From Candidatus Gastranaerophilales bacterium (GTDB taxonomy: Bacteria; Cyanobacteriota; Vampirovibrionia; Gastranaerophilales; Gastranaerophilaceae): a stretch of DNA of 44,351 bases. Position numbers and translations under genes: made by a program. Where the stretch lies: NCBI GenBank assembly GCA_944324135.1, contig CALUVE010000016.1:1-44351 (forward strand). Direction: 5' to 3'. The notes beneath the pieces are model-generated. The model saw only the letters and a program-made list of their open reading frames with translations. It did no database searches and was not told where the DNA came from. Of the stretch, positions 25,810 through 34,332 are shown one piece after another (position 1 is the first letter of the stretch; every line of letters starts with the position of its first letter).

Positions 25810-26922
25810 ATGAAAATTACAGTAACCGGCGAGCGTCCTGTATTTAAGCCTTTACGTCAGAACATTGATATGCACTGGCATGAGGGTATCTGGACGACAG
25901 AAAATGCACACTATACTCATAAAGATAGTTTTTCCCTTGTCGGCAAACCTGTAACGCTTAATATTAACGGAAATTTATCAGAAGAAGAAATAAAGTATAT
26001 TTTTGTTTCTAATCTTGATTGCATGACTTTCGACCAAAATCACAACCTGATAAAGAATGAATTAACAGGAAATCTCGAGATGCTTGATGAGTGCAAAAAG
26101 CATCCGCAGAAAAAAGCCTATGCTGTGTGTCAGGCCGGCTATGGCGACCCTAAAAATATTGAAAAACTGCTTAGAGAGAATCCAGACAAATTTGTCGGGC
26201 TAAAATTTCATCCGATGGTATTTCAAAAAGATGTAAATTCCGGAGCGTATGAGCCCTATATGAAAATTGCAGAAAAATATAATCTGCCATGCCTATTTCA
26301 TTCAGATAAGACAGGTTCATTCGCTTGTCCGAAAAAAATCTATGAACTGGCAAAAAAATTCCCGAAAGTTCCGGTGATACTTGCCCACCTCGGTGCCGGT
26401 ACAAACCATCAAGATGCCATAAACGTACTTTTGGATTCAATTGAAACCGGACGTGCAAACCTCTATGGTGATACCTCCTGGGTTGACTGTAAAAATCAGG
26501 AAATGCCGACACTAAAAGCACTCATAAAGCGGCTTCAAAATACCTCAAAAGGCGATCAGACTCAAAGACTCCTCTTTGGAAGTGATGCTCCTCTCGGAGA
26601 ATTCGGTGCTCCGGGCAAAAAAATTGAAGGGTTCTACGCTCAAAATCTTAGTGATTTTAAAACAATGATTTGCAGAAATTTTAAAGAAAATGCAGATAAA
26701 CTCACGGATAAAATCTGTTTTTACAACGCAAAAGAACTATTTTTAGATAAAAATTGGGTCAAAAACACAAAGTATTTAACTGCGCGAACCGTCAGCATAA
26801 TCCTTGCAGCACTTGCTCTTGCCGGAGGAATTGCAGGCTCATTGTACTTCAACCACACAAAAACTACTCCGAAAACTGACATCACAACATTACCTGCCCG
26901 GCACTTCCAAATTTTCGGTTAA
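25810..26922 (+). CDS. Membrane-anchored amidohydrolase-like protein
   Basis: A 370-residue protein of the amidohydrolase-2 type. The TIM-barrel metal motifs are visible: MHWHEG (H22, H24), LKFHPM, CLFHSD, ILAHLGAG and the late FGSDAP. Unlike usual cytoplasmic members it has a single C-terminal hydrophobic helix (about 326-345, SIILAALALAGG) and a short tail, so it is likely tethered to the membrane with the enzyme in the cytoplasm; a signal peptide is absent. AAAGGGG precedes the ATG. It begins with ITVTGERP, similar to ITFTSERP in the HNH-like protein at 34333. Substrate unknown. Confidence 0.82.
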   Translation: MKITVTGERPVFKPLRQNIDMHWHEGIWTTENAHYTHKDSFSLVGKPVTLNINGNLSEEEIKYIFVSNLDCMTFDQNHNLIKNELTGNLEMLDECKKHPQKKAYAVCQAGYGDPKNIEKLLRENPDKFVGLKFHPMVFQKDVNSGAYEPYMKIAEKYNLPCLFHSDKTGSFACPKKIYELAKKFPKVPVILAHLGAGTNHQDAINVLLDSIETGRANLYGDTSWVDCKNQEMPTLKALIKRLQNTSKGDQTQRLLFGSDAPLGEFGAPGKKIEGFYAQNLSDFKTMICRNFKENADKLTDKICFYNAKELFLDKNWVKNTKYLTARTVSIILAALALAGGIAGSLYFNHTKTTPKTDITTLPARHFQIFG

Positions 26923-26950
26923 ACCATATTCATTAAAACAACACAAAAAA

Positions 26951-26990
26951 AATAACACCGCCTTTTAATATAAAGGGGTATTATTTTTTT
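26951..26990 (+). terminator. Intrinsic terminator after the amidohydrolase gene
   Basis: Imperfect stem: AATAACACCGCCTTT pairs with AAAGGGGTATTATT around a six-base loop (one bulge, one mismatch), followed by seven T residues. Confidence 0.75.
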
Positions 26991-27025
26991 GATATAACCA
27001 ATAAGGTTTTCCCTATTGTGATGAC

Positions 27026-27343
27026 TTATGAAAAATCAATGTCATCAGTGGCTTGAAGCTGTTTTGTTTTAATATTATGCATAACTGCATCAACAAGAAG
27101 CTCATAAGATTTCATGCTCTCTATATTCGGGAACTCTTCTTTGAGCTGTTCTCTGACCATTGCTTCCAGCCTGCGTTCGTCAGAAGTACTTTTTAGCTCC
27201 TCTACTCCGCTAATCATTTTTATATACTCAGGAGAGGATTTATCTGTTTCAAAAGATTTAGAAAACATTAACCAGCGCAAACGCGGGCTAAGTTCTTTCT
27301 TTAATTGTTTTACGATTTTTAAATTTTTAAATCGGTTGAGCAT
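27026..27343 (-). CDS. Small helical hypothetical protein
   Basis: 105 residues, basic N-terminal third (MLNRFKNLKIVKQLKKEL, then SPRLRWLMFSKSF) and an acidic helical remainder ending TDDIDFS. No signal peptide or recognisable domain. GAGGTAG sits a few bases before the ATG. It stands alone: a terminator lies downstream on the opposite strand and 127 AT-rich bases separate it from glyS. An amphipathic membrane-associated or regulatory role is conceivable, but nothing specific supports one. Confidence 0.65.
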   Translation of the reverse strand: MLNRFKNLKIVKQLKKELSPRLRWLMFSKSFETDKSSPEYIKMISGVEELKSTSDERRLEAMVREQLKEEFPNIESMKSYELLVDAVMHNIKTKQLQATDDIDFS

Positions 27344-27470
27344 AACTACCTCTACACATTTTTATTTATTATATTATGTTCTGGTAATATTTTAAAGTAT
27401 CCTGAAAAAAATAATTTACTCTTTTTGATACATTATTTACAAAACTTTATAAATAATTCCCAAAATCAGC

Positions 27471-29462
27471 TTATAGCTTGCTAAAATCGGTCAAAGCCTC
27501 ATATTTACTTTTTAAGAGCGACAAGAGAGCCTGACGATTTTCTTTAATTTTTTCATCCTTATCGTTAACAAGAACATCCACAAAAAATTTCTCTACGTAA
27601 GGATTTACAGCGAGCAGCTGCTCAAGGTATGCCTTGTAATCAACAGCCGCCGGTATTTCTCTGACTTTTGCATAAAGCATGCTTTCTGCATCTTCTTTAA
27701 ACAGAGAGGGATTTACAGTTGAGCTGCATGCCTCTTTTAAAATCCGGATAACGCGGTTTGCACTCTCAAGAAGCGGAGGGTTGTCGAGATTTTGGACAAC
27801 TTTTACACGTTCCAGATAATCCGGCAAATCCTCAAGAGGATTCTTATTAGATGCACATGCCTCAAGAGCGTTTTTCTTGTAATTGTCTGATAGGAATATA
27901 ATCAATCTTTGTACTAAAAATTCATTAATCTCATCAGCACAATCTTTTTGTACCGGAAGAAGAGCAAGCGTTTCTTTTATTAATTTGCTCAAATTCAATT
28001 TAAGATTGTTAGTAAGTATTGTTCTGATAATACCGAGACAAGCTCTTCTGACACCGAGAGGGTCTGAAGAACCTGTAGGTTTCTTGCCGTCAACAAATAC
28101 TGCACAAATTGTATCAATTTTATCAGCAATACCAACAATCTGCCCTTCAATGCCTTTAGCTGTTTCGCTTTCTGCATTGAGCGGGAAGTAGTGTTCTTTA
28201 ATTCCCTCTGCGACTTTTGCGTCTTCACCTGATACTCTTGCATAATCGGCACCGATAAAGCCCTGAAGTTCTGTGAATTCAAACACAAGTTTTGTTGTCA
28301 AATCAGCTTTGCATAAAAGAGCTGTTCTTTCTATTGATGGAGAAGTTTCGACGAGTTCATCCGCAATGAGTTTTGAAAGTTTGATGATTCGCTGCGTTTT
28401 ATCATAGACAGACCCCATACCTTTTTGGAAAGTAACCCCTTTCAAATCTTCAACATAATCAACAAGAGGTTTTTGAGTATCTTCTTTGAAGAAGAATACA
28501 GCATCATCGAGTCTAGCTTTGATAACTCTGACATTGCCGGCTTTAATATTAGCGAACTCATCTCCTATATAGTTTGTCATAGTGATGAATTTGTTGATAA
28601 GTTTGCCGTCTTTGTAGAGTGCAAAATATCTCTGGTGAACAGCCATAACCGTAACAGTTACTTCTTCCGGAATTTCCAGATATTTAGGGTCAAAGTCGCA
28701 AACAGCAGGAACAGGATATTCCGTAATAAAAGTTACTTCTTCAAGCAGATCATCCGTATAATACGGAACCGCACCGAGTTTATCGGCTTCTGCTTTTGCT
28801 TTGTCGATAATGATTTGTCTGCGCTCATTCTGGTCAACAATTACGCAGGCGTTGCGCATAATCTCGACGTAATCGTCAGGCTGACCGATAGCAACGGATT
28901 TTTGAGCAAATCTGTGTCCGCGTGAAAATGAACCTGATTCAACATCTATAATTTTTATTTTAACTTCTTCTCTATCAAGCAGTGAAACAATCCAGCGGAT
29001 AGGACGAGAAAATTTTTCGTCATTATCAGCCCATCTCATAAAGTGTGAGCCTTGAAGTTTGAGCACGATATTCGGAACATTTTCTTTGAGTAATTCTTCA
29101 ACAGGTTTACCTTTTATGACTACCTTTGCATGCAGGTAATCGTTTTCAATATAGGCATTTTCTTTAGACAAACCGTTTTTATTAAGAAATCCTTCGCCGG
29201 CTTTTGTGAGGTTTCCGTTTTCATCATAAGCGACTTTTTTGATAGGTCCTTTTAATACTTTAATTTCGTCAGGACTGGATTTTGCAATATCATCAACAAT
29301 AACAGCCAGACGTCTCGGGGTTGCATAAACATTAACTTTTTCAAAGTTTATTTTATTATTATTCAAAAAGTTTTCAAAACCTGCCCGCAGCTGCTGGATA
29401 GCAGATGGGATAAATTTATAAGGTAATTCTTCCGTTCCTATTTCCAATAAATATTTACTCAT
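27471..29462 (-). CDS. glyS: Glycyl-tRNA synthetase beta subunit
   Basis: The beta chain of the bacterial alpha2-beta2 enzyme that charges tRNA-Gly. The first residues MSKYLLEIGTEELP are diagnostic, followed by ATPRRLAV, FSRPIRWIVSL, the HD-like region with VAEGIKEHYFPL, GSSDPLGVRRACLG and a C-terminal anticodon-binding domain. The open frame extends 33 codons further upstream, but the ATG at 29462 gives the family start and has AAGGGCG before it. 663 residues is slightly short of the usual 690. The alpha subunit gene glyQ is not in the window. Confidence 0.95.
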   Translation of the reverse strand: MSKYLLEIGTEELPYKFIPSAIQQLRAGFENFLNNNKINFEKVNVYATPRRLAVIVDDIAKSSPDEIKVLKGPIKKVAYDENGNLTKAGEGFLNKNGLSKENAYIENDYLHAKVVIKGKPVEELLKENVPNIVLKLQGSHFMRWADNDEKFSRPIRWIVSLLDREEVKIKIIDVESGSFSRGHRFAQKSVAIGQPDDYVEIMRNACVIVDQNERRQIIIDKAKAEADKLGAVPYYTDDLLEEVTFITEYPVPAVCDFDPKYLEIPEEVTVTVMAVHQRYFALYKDGKLINKFITMTNYIGDEFANIKAGNVRVIKARLDDAVFFFKEDTQKPLVDYVEDLKGVTFQKGMGSVYDKTQRIIKLSKLIADELVETSPSIERTALLCKADLTTKLVFEFTELQGFIGADYARVSGEDAKVAEGIKEHYFPLNAESETAKGIEGQIVGIADKIDTICAVFVDGKKPTGSSDPLGVRRACLGIIRTILTNNLKLNLSKLIKETLALLPVQKDCADEINEFLVQRLIIFLSDNYKKNALEACASNKNPLEDLPDYLERVKVVQNLDNPPLLESANRVIRILKEACSSTVNPSLFKEDAESMLYAKVREIPAAVDYKAYLEQLLAVNPYVEKFFVDVLVNDKDEKIKENRQALLSLLKSKYEALTDFSKL

Positions 29463-29508
29463 TTTACGCCCTTGTCTCTTATGTATATCATCAAAAATTA
29501 TATAACAA

Positions 29509-29568
29509 ATGAAAATTTCATGTAAACAATATATTAATAAATTTATCGCGGATATGAACAAAGTTCAT
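29509..29568. promoter_or_regulatory. Two ATGAA/TTCAT palindromes between glyS and yebC
   Basis: ATGAAA-A-TTTCAT at 29509-29521 and ATGAAC-AAA-GTTCAT at 29554-29568 share the outer ATGAA/TTCAT arms. The second covers the -35 position of the yebC promoter. Operator function is inference; short palindromes can occur by chance in AT-rich DNA. Confidence 0.3.
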
Positions 29569-29573
29569 TTTTC

Positions 29574-29582
29574 TGCTACAAT
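29574..29582 (+). promoter_or_regulatory. Extended -10 promoter for yebC
   Basis: TGCTACAAT matches the extended -10 form, 37 bases before the ATG. The -35 position coincides with one of the palindromes. Confidence 0.5.
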
Positions 29583-29618
29583 TTTTATCAGGAAAACAGT
29601 TAATTACGAGGTAAAAAT

Positions 29619-30371
29619 ATGTCAGGACACTCAAAGTGGTCAACAATTAAACACAAAAAAGCAAAAGTCGACTCTCAAAGAGCGGTAGTATTTCAAAAAT
29701 ATTCAAGAGAACTCATAGTAGCAGCGAGACTTGGCGGTGCAGACCCAGCCGGGAACTTCCGTCTGCGTACTGCAATAGAAAAAGCAAAAGCGGCTGGTCT
29801 GCCTAATGACAACATAAAACGTGCAATAGAAAAAGGCGCAGGGGCAGCAGGTGCTGAAAACTATGAAGAGTTAACCTATGAAGGATACGCACCCGGCGGG
29901 GTCGCTGTTGTAATAGAAGCCATGACCGATAATCGTAACAGAACAGCCGGTGATATCAGAAGCTACTTCACAAAATATAACGGCAGTTTAGGTGCAACGG
30001 GCTGTGTAGGCTGGATGTTTGACCAAAAGGGATGTATTACATTCAATAAAGATGATGTAGATTTTGAAAAACTCGTAGATGCCGCGATTAATCTTGATGC
30101 AGAAGATGTAACAGAAGAAGATGATGAATATAAAGTTCTTACATCAGTAGAAAATTTCCAAAAAGTTGTTGAGGGGTTAGAGGCAGAAGGATTCAAAAGT
30201 GTCTCCGCAGAATTCACCAGAATCCCGCAAAACACTGTTCCAGTAACTGATGAAAATACAGCATCTCAAATTCTCAAACTTCTGGATAGAATTGAAGAGC
30301 ACGATGATGTTCAAAATGTCTATGCAAATTTTGATATATCTGATGATATTCTTCAAAAAATCGAACAATAA
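29619..30371 (+). CDS. yebC: YebC/TACO1 family translation or regulatory factor
   Basis: A 250-residue member of the YebC family, whose proteins act as ribosome-associated translation factors (relieving stalling) or as transcription regulators. The N-terminus MSGHSKWSTIKHKKAK is diagnostic, followed by GLPNDNIKRAIEKG, YEGYAPGGVAVVIE and TDNRNRTAGDIRSYF. Length is normal. GAGG precedes the ATG. It begins the operon yebC, diguanylate cyclase, tsaE, tsaB. Confidence 0.96.
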   Translation: MSGHSKWSTIKHKKAKVDSQRAVVFQKYSRELIVAARLGGADPAGNFRLRTAIEKAKAAGLPNDNIKRAIEKGAGAAGAENYEELTYEGYAPGGVAVVIEAMTDNRNRTAGDIRSYFTKYNGSLGATGCVGWMFDQKGCITFNKDDVDFEKLVDAAINLDAEDVTEEDDEYKVLTSVENFQKVVEGLEAEGFKSVSAEFTRIPQNTVPVTDENTASQILKLLDRIEEHDDVQNVYANFDISDDILQKIEQ

Positions 30372-30385
30372 TAACTCGAGGGTAG

Positions 30386-31750
30386 ATGCAAAATCTTATA
30401 AAACTACTTGAAAATCTTTCAAAATCACTTAATGAAACCTACAGCGCTAAATCAGTTGTGAGTACACTGGGTGATTTTTTTGCCGAAAATTTCAAGATGA
30501 AATCTCTTGAAATATACACACGTGTTGCAAATTCCGATGCAATACGTGATTTTTCTCAGAGTTGGGTTATAAATGATAAAGCTGACGAATTAAAATATTT
30601 ATTTGAAGATTTGTCCTCAGAAAACATTATTGTCAAAAATAATTATATTTATTATCCGTTTTACAGACATAATAAAAAAATAGGAATGCTAAGGCTTGAG
30701 GGAGATATTTCAGAAGAATTTCTTGAATTTATGAAAATCGGGATTTACGAAATTTCACTCAAAATTCAAAATATTATCCTCGCTGAAAAAATGCAAAAGA
30801 GTATAGATTTTCACGATTCAATGAAAAATATTGCAAAAATTATTGAATCACAGTACGAATTAAATTACATCATTCCGCTTATAGGCGAAATGATTGATAA
30901 ATTTATATCAAACCATCTCATTTATATATTTCTGAAAGACCAGCTCACCGGTGAATTTCATCTTGCCTGGCCGAATATGTGCAGAGATGAAAGAATTTTT
31001 GAGATGATAAAAACAATTACGCCAAAATCCGTCACGATGTTGACAAACGAGGGCAAAACAGGAATATTCCCTCTGATAGAAGAAAACAAAGTCCTCGGCT
31101 GCATTGTTACAAAAAGTACTGACGGAAAACTTACCTCAAAAGAACTTGAATATATCCAGCAGCTCGTAAATCAGACTGCAACAACAATAAACAGAGCAAA
31201 TATCTACGGCGAAATCCTAAAACATGCAACACTTGATGCTCTTACAGGTTTTTATAACAGACGACAGCTTGAAGAACGTATAAAGCAGGAAGTCGCAAGT
31301 GCAGTAAGACAAAAAACTTCGCTGTGTGCAATAATGACTGATATAGACCACTTTAAGCAGGTGAACGATACCTATGGTCACGCAGTAGGCGATGAAGTTC
31401 TGCGGACAGTGGCAAAAACTATTCGTGCCCAGTTAAGAGAATACGATATTGCCGGGCGCTACGGCGGCGAAGAATTTGCAATACTTCTTCCGTTTACACG
31501 ATTAGAAGAAGCAAAAATGGTTGCAGAACGTCTGCGTTCTTCTGTAGAAAAACGCATAGTTGACATTTCAAGGATTAATGCGGATGCGGAAACAAAAAGT
31601 ATAAATGTTACAATCAGCCTCGGGGTGTATGAGTTTAATCCGCGTGATAAAGACGGCGATTTGTTGAAAAAAGCAGACAAGGCGCTGTATACCGCAAAAG
31701 AAACAGGACGCAACAGAGTAGTTATAAGTGAGATAGAAAAAGATGAATGA
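30386..31750 (+). CDS. Diguanylate cyclase with N-terminal GAF-like region
   Basis: 454 residues making c-di-GMP from GTP. The first 280 residues form one or two GAF-like sensor domains with no membrane helix, so the protein is cytoplasmic. The C-terminal GGDEF domain is complete: LDALTGFYNRR, MTDIDHFKQVNDTYGH (metal Asp), GGEEF at 360-364, and an inhibitory I-site RxxD (REYD, 351-354) exactly five residues before it. Both activity and product inhibition are therefore expected. It follows yebC by 14 bases with GAGGG before the ATG, and overlaps tsaE by 8 bases. The input signal is unknown. Confidence 0.93.
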   Translation: MQNLIKLLENLSKSLNETYSAKSVVSTLGDFFAENFKMKSLEIYTRVANSDAIRDFSQSWVINDKADELKYLFEDLSSENIIVKNNYIYYPFYRHNKKIGMLRLEGDISEEFLEFMKIGIYEISLKIQNIILAEKMQKSIDFHDSMKNIAKIIESQYELNYIIPLIGEMIDKFISNHLIYIFLKDQLTGEFHLAWPNMCRDERIFEMIKTITPKSVTMLTNEGKTGIFPLIEENKVLGCIVTKSTDGKLTSKELEYIQQLVNQTATTINRANIYGEILKHATLDALTGFYNRRQLEERIKQEVASAVRQKTSLCAIMTDIDHFKQVNDTYGHAVGDEVLRTVAKTIRAQLREYDIAGRYGGEEFAILLPFTRLEEAKMVAERLRSSVEKRIVDISRINADAETKSINVTISLGVYEFNPRDKDGDLLKKADKALYTAKETGRNRVVISEIEKDE

Positions 31751-32219
31751 AACATACGAAGTTATATGCAAAAATTTAGATGATACAAAAGCTTTAGCCT
31801 GCCGTTTTGCAAAGTTAATTTTAAACGGCGTCTTTGTGAGTCTTTACGGAGAAATCGGCGCAGGAAAAACAGCCTTTGTAAAATTTGTCGGGGAAGCTCT
31901 TGAAGTAAAGGAAAAAGTAACAAGTCCGAGTTTTGTAATTCTGAATGAATATCACAGCGGAAAAGTTCCGATGTATCATTTTGACCTCTACAGACTTGAG
32001 AATGAGGGGGTTCATACGATTCTTGACGAACTTCGGGAATATTCCGAGGGAAAACAGGTTACATTTGTAGAATGGGCAGAATTCTCTCAGGACGAAATTC
32101 CGTTTAACCATATTAAAATTAATGTTACATACACGGATGATGATGAAAGAAAATATTCATTTGAAGCTTTTGGTTGTGATAATATAAAAATCATAGAGGA
32201 ATTAAAAAGTGGAAAATAA
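31743..32219 (+). CDS. tsaE: tRNA t6A synthesis ATPase TsaE
   Basis: TsaE supports t6A formation at position 37 of ANN-decoding tRNAs, with TsaB, TsaC and TsaD. The 158 residues carry the Walker A motif GEIGAGKT (37-43), VTSPSFVILNEY and a FDLYRLEN segment typical of the family, then FVEWAE. It overlaps the cyclase gene by 8 bases and tsaB by 11, so the three are translated from one message. Confidence 0.94.
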   Translation: MNETYEVICKNLDDTKALACRFAKLILNGVFVSLYGEIGAGKTAFVKFVGEALEVKEKVTSPSFVILNEYHSGKVPMYHFDLYRLENEGVHTILDELREYSEGKQVTFVEWAEFSQDEIPFNHIKINVTYTDDDERKYSFEAFGCDNIKIIEELKSGK

Positions 32220-32832
32220 AATAACATTAGCCTTTGATACCTGTCTGGACAAAATGTATGTTGTCCTGAAAAAGAATGATACTATTCTGACCTCAAAAGT
32301 TATTGAAAATACTCAGACACATTATCATTCTGCATATTTAATCTCAACAATTGCAGATATCCTGAATGAAAATAATATAAAACCGGAAGAGATTACTCTG
32401 ATAGGTATAAATATAGGTCCCGGAAGTTTTACAGGGATTAGAGCCTGCACAACAGTAGCACGCGTATTTGCGCAATCTTCAGGCTGCAAAACTGTCGGTA
32501 TTTCATCACTTGAAATTTTATCTAAAATTACTGAAGCTCCAAATCCTCTGGTGGCGTTAGATGCTAGAAAAAATAAAGCTTATCTTTATTATAATAACGA
32601 AATCAAAGGTGCAATAGAACTTGATGAAGTCAAAAAGTTAGCTGAAAGCGGAGAGTACACGGTGATTACAGATGACCGTCTCCAGCCGATTCTCGGCGGT
32701 ATTTCTTACCAGCAGAAAAATTATAAGCTAGGTGAAATTTTGACAGAACTGGCAGAAGAAAAAATAAAACACTCAGACGGCGACTGGCACAAACTTTTAC
32801 CGCTTTATATCCAGCCGCCTCCAATGGGTTAG
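32209..32832 (+). CDS. tsaB: tRNA t6A synthesis protein TsaB
   Basis: TsaB is the ASKHA-fold scaffold partner of TsaD. The 207 residues show LAFDTCLDKMYVVL, then the diagnostic GPGSFTGIRACTTVARVFA, followed by ISSLEILS and a C-terminal region with the family IQPPPMG-like ending. The start is GTG at 32209, with GAGG before it, overlapping the end of tsaE. tsaD is not in the window. Confidence 0.92.
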   Translation: MENKITLAFDTCLDKMYVVLKKNDTILTSKVIENTQTHYHSAYLISTIADILNENNIKPEEITLIGINIGPGSFTGIRACTTVARVFAQSSGCKTVGISSLEILSKITEAPNPLVALDARKNKAYLYYNNEIKGAIELDEVKKLAESGEYTVITDDRLQPILGGISYQQKNYKLGEILTELAEEKIKHSDGDWHKLLPLYIQPPPMG

Positions 32833-32869
32833 TGTGTATTCATTATTAAGAATACTTAATAAAACCCAT
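32824..32869. repeat. Nested inverted repeat at the tsaB stop
   Basis: Outer arms ATGGGTT (32824-32830) and AACCCAT (32863-32869) enclose an inner perfect hairpin TTATTAAG-AATA-CTTAATAA (32843-32862). The 5' side has a 12-base bulge. It includes the tsaB stop codon. There is no T-tract, so it is not a standard terminator; an RNA structure that protects or ends the message is possible. Confidence 0.55.
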
Positions 32870-32891
32870 AGGAATGTACTTTTGTACTAAT

Positions 32892-32909
32892 ATATTCTTG
32901 TGAGAATAT
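32892..32909. promoter_or_regulatory. Perfect inverted repeat covering a GTG start
   Basis: ATATTCT-TGTG-AGAATAT has seven-base arms and its four-base centre contains the start codon of the next gene. As RNA it could hide the start; as DNA it could be an operator. Function is inference. Confidence 0.4.
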
Positions 32910-34279
32910 TACCGGTAACAGGATATATAATACATCGCAGTGAGTATAAGACAGGAGTTAACAAAGATTATACAATGAAATTTTTTCCGCCATCCGAGCC
33001 ATCTGATTTCTCTGAGCTATCTAATGACCTGTATATTCAAGCCTTGATGGCAAAATATATAACTTTTGGTGCTTATGCAAATTCTTCAGGCCTGAAGCGG
33101 CTTTTCGGCTACGGAATTCCCTGTATGTACAGCGGAATAAAAATGATTGATGCTACAAAAATTCGTAAACTAGAACAAAACGGTTATTTCAACGGCGGAA
33201 TATCCAAGATATGTGCTGTACTTTCGACTTATGAAGAAAGTATGCTCCCTATAGAAAAATCGCTTTTCAGTAAAATTAAAAAAGAAGCTGAAAAAACACC
33301 ATCAAAAACATTCCCTGAATTGATGAAAGAACTTGAGCCGGAGCATTTTAAAAAATTGCGTTCTGAACAGGCAGTAACGTTTTTTAAATTGAAAGATTTC
33401 TCCAAACAATTCCCGCCCCAGCAGCAGGAAGAATTCAATCTATTGATGCAAAATACAGATAAAAAACTTTCAAATGCGCCGGTTATCGTCCCATTCAGTT
33501 CTTTTGAATTTCAATATAAACTGCAAAAACTCTATGATACTGTTTCGGAACACGGCAACCGCGATGAAATCAAAACAATGAGACGACTCCTGCACTACGC
33601 AACACAATTGAACGCTAATACAAACAACAGAACCAGAAACCAGCAGGGTCATGTGTTGAGAATGATTAAGTATAAGATGGACCAATCTACACTCAGAAAG
33701 CTGCCGGAATTGCAGGAACTCCTTGAAACATCACAAAAAAGATTGTATAACATGCCTGTTAATACCCCATTTAACAGAAAATCATTTCTGTATGATTTGC
33801 GGAAAATCACAGATGAGCTGGAAAATAAAGAGCTTGCTGAAAAAGTTATCAAAACAGCAGAAGAGCTTCCCACATCCCGGAATAATATTTCCGCATTCAT
33901 TCTGAAATTCCAGAATGCTCCATCAAACAGACTCTGCTACAGGCTTGTTTCTGATGCTTTCGGAAGTATAGAACATCTTCTCCCGCAATCAAAAGGCGGA
34001 AGAGATGAACTTTCAAATTACGGCCCTGCATCTGCTTATTTCAACTCTTTAAGGGGAAATGTGGATTTTCTGGACTATTTCCATGAGCACCCTGCTATCA
34101 GTGAGACATGCCAGCTTTCTGTTGATAAAATGATTGAACTTGCAAATAACGGCATTTTTGAAAAAATAAAACTTCCGAGAAAATACATAATCTGGTTTTC
34201 CGAAACAATTGCAAAGCTAACGGATAATGAACTTGTCCTGAATACCAGTAAATTGAAATTGATTGAAAATAAAAAATAG
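32900..34279 (+). CDS. HNH-like protein with zinc cysteines lost (degenerate paralogue)
   Basis: 459 residues, function unknown. It aligns by eye with the next gene: start MRILPV versus MKILPL, PCMYSGIKMI versus TCLCCGREMI, and SIEHLLPQSKGG...YFNSLR versus TIEHVRPKNP...RCNSFR. The Glu-His pair of the HNH-like core (E358, H359) is kept, but three of the four zinc cysteines are replaced (C75 remains; Ser, Ser and Phe elsewhere). A long helical region (about 120-340) lies between the two halves. ITFGAYAN is at 54-61. The start is GTG at 32900, supported by the shared MxILP; it has no Shine-Dalgarno sequence and lies in an inverted repeat. Probably a pseudoenzyme or binding partner. Confidence 0.72.
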   Translation: MRILPVTGYIIHRSEYKTGVNKDYTMKFFPPSEPSDFSELSNDLYIQALMAKYITFGAYANSSGLKRLFGYGIPCMYSGIKMIDATKIRKLEQNGYFNGGISKICAVLSTYEESMLPIEKSLFSKIKKEAEKTPSKTFPELMKELEPEHFKKLRSEQAVTFFKLKDFSKQFPPQQQEEFNLLMQNTDKKLSNAPVIVPFSSFEFQYKLQKLYDTVSEHGNRDEIKTMRRLLHYATQLNANTNNRTRNQQGHVLRMIKYKMDQSTLRKLPELQELLETSQKRLYNMPVNTPFNRKSFLYDLRKITDELENKELAEKVIKTAEELPTSRNNISAFILKFQNAPSNRLCYRLVSDAFGSIEHLLPQSKGGRDELSNYGPASAYFNSLRGNVDFLDYFHEHPAISETCQLSVDKMIELANNGIFEKIKLPRKYIIWFSETIAKLTDNELVLNTSKLKLIENKK

Positions 34280-34332
34280 TTACGTTTCTTAATCAACTAA
34301 CAAAAAAATATATATTAAGGATTTATATAAAT

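Noticed and set aside
29463-29561. 33-residue N-terminal extension of GlyS
   Set aside because: Hydrophobic and unlike the family; the MSKYLLEIGTEELP start with its own binding site is the normal N-terminus.
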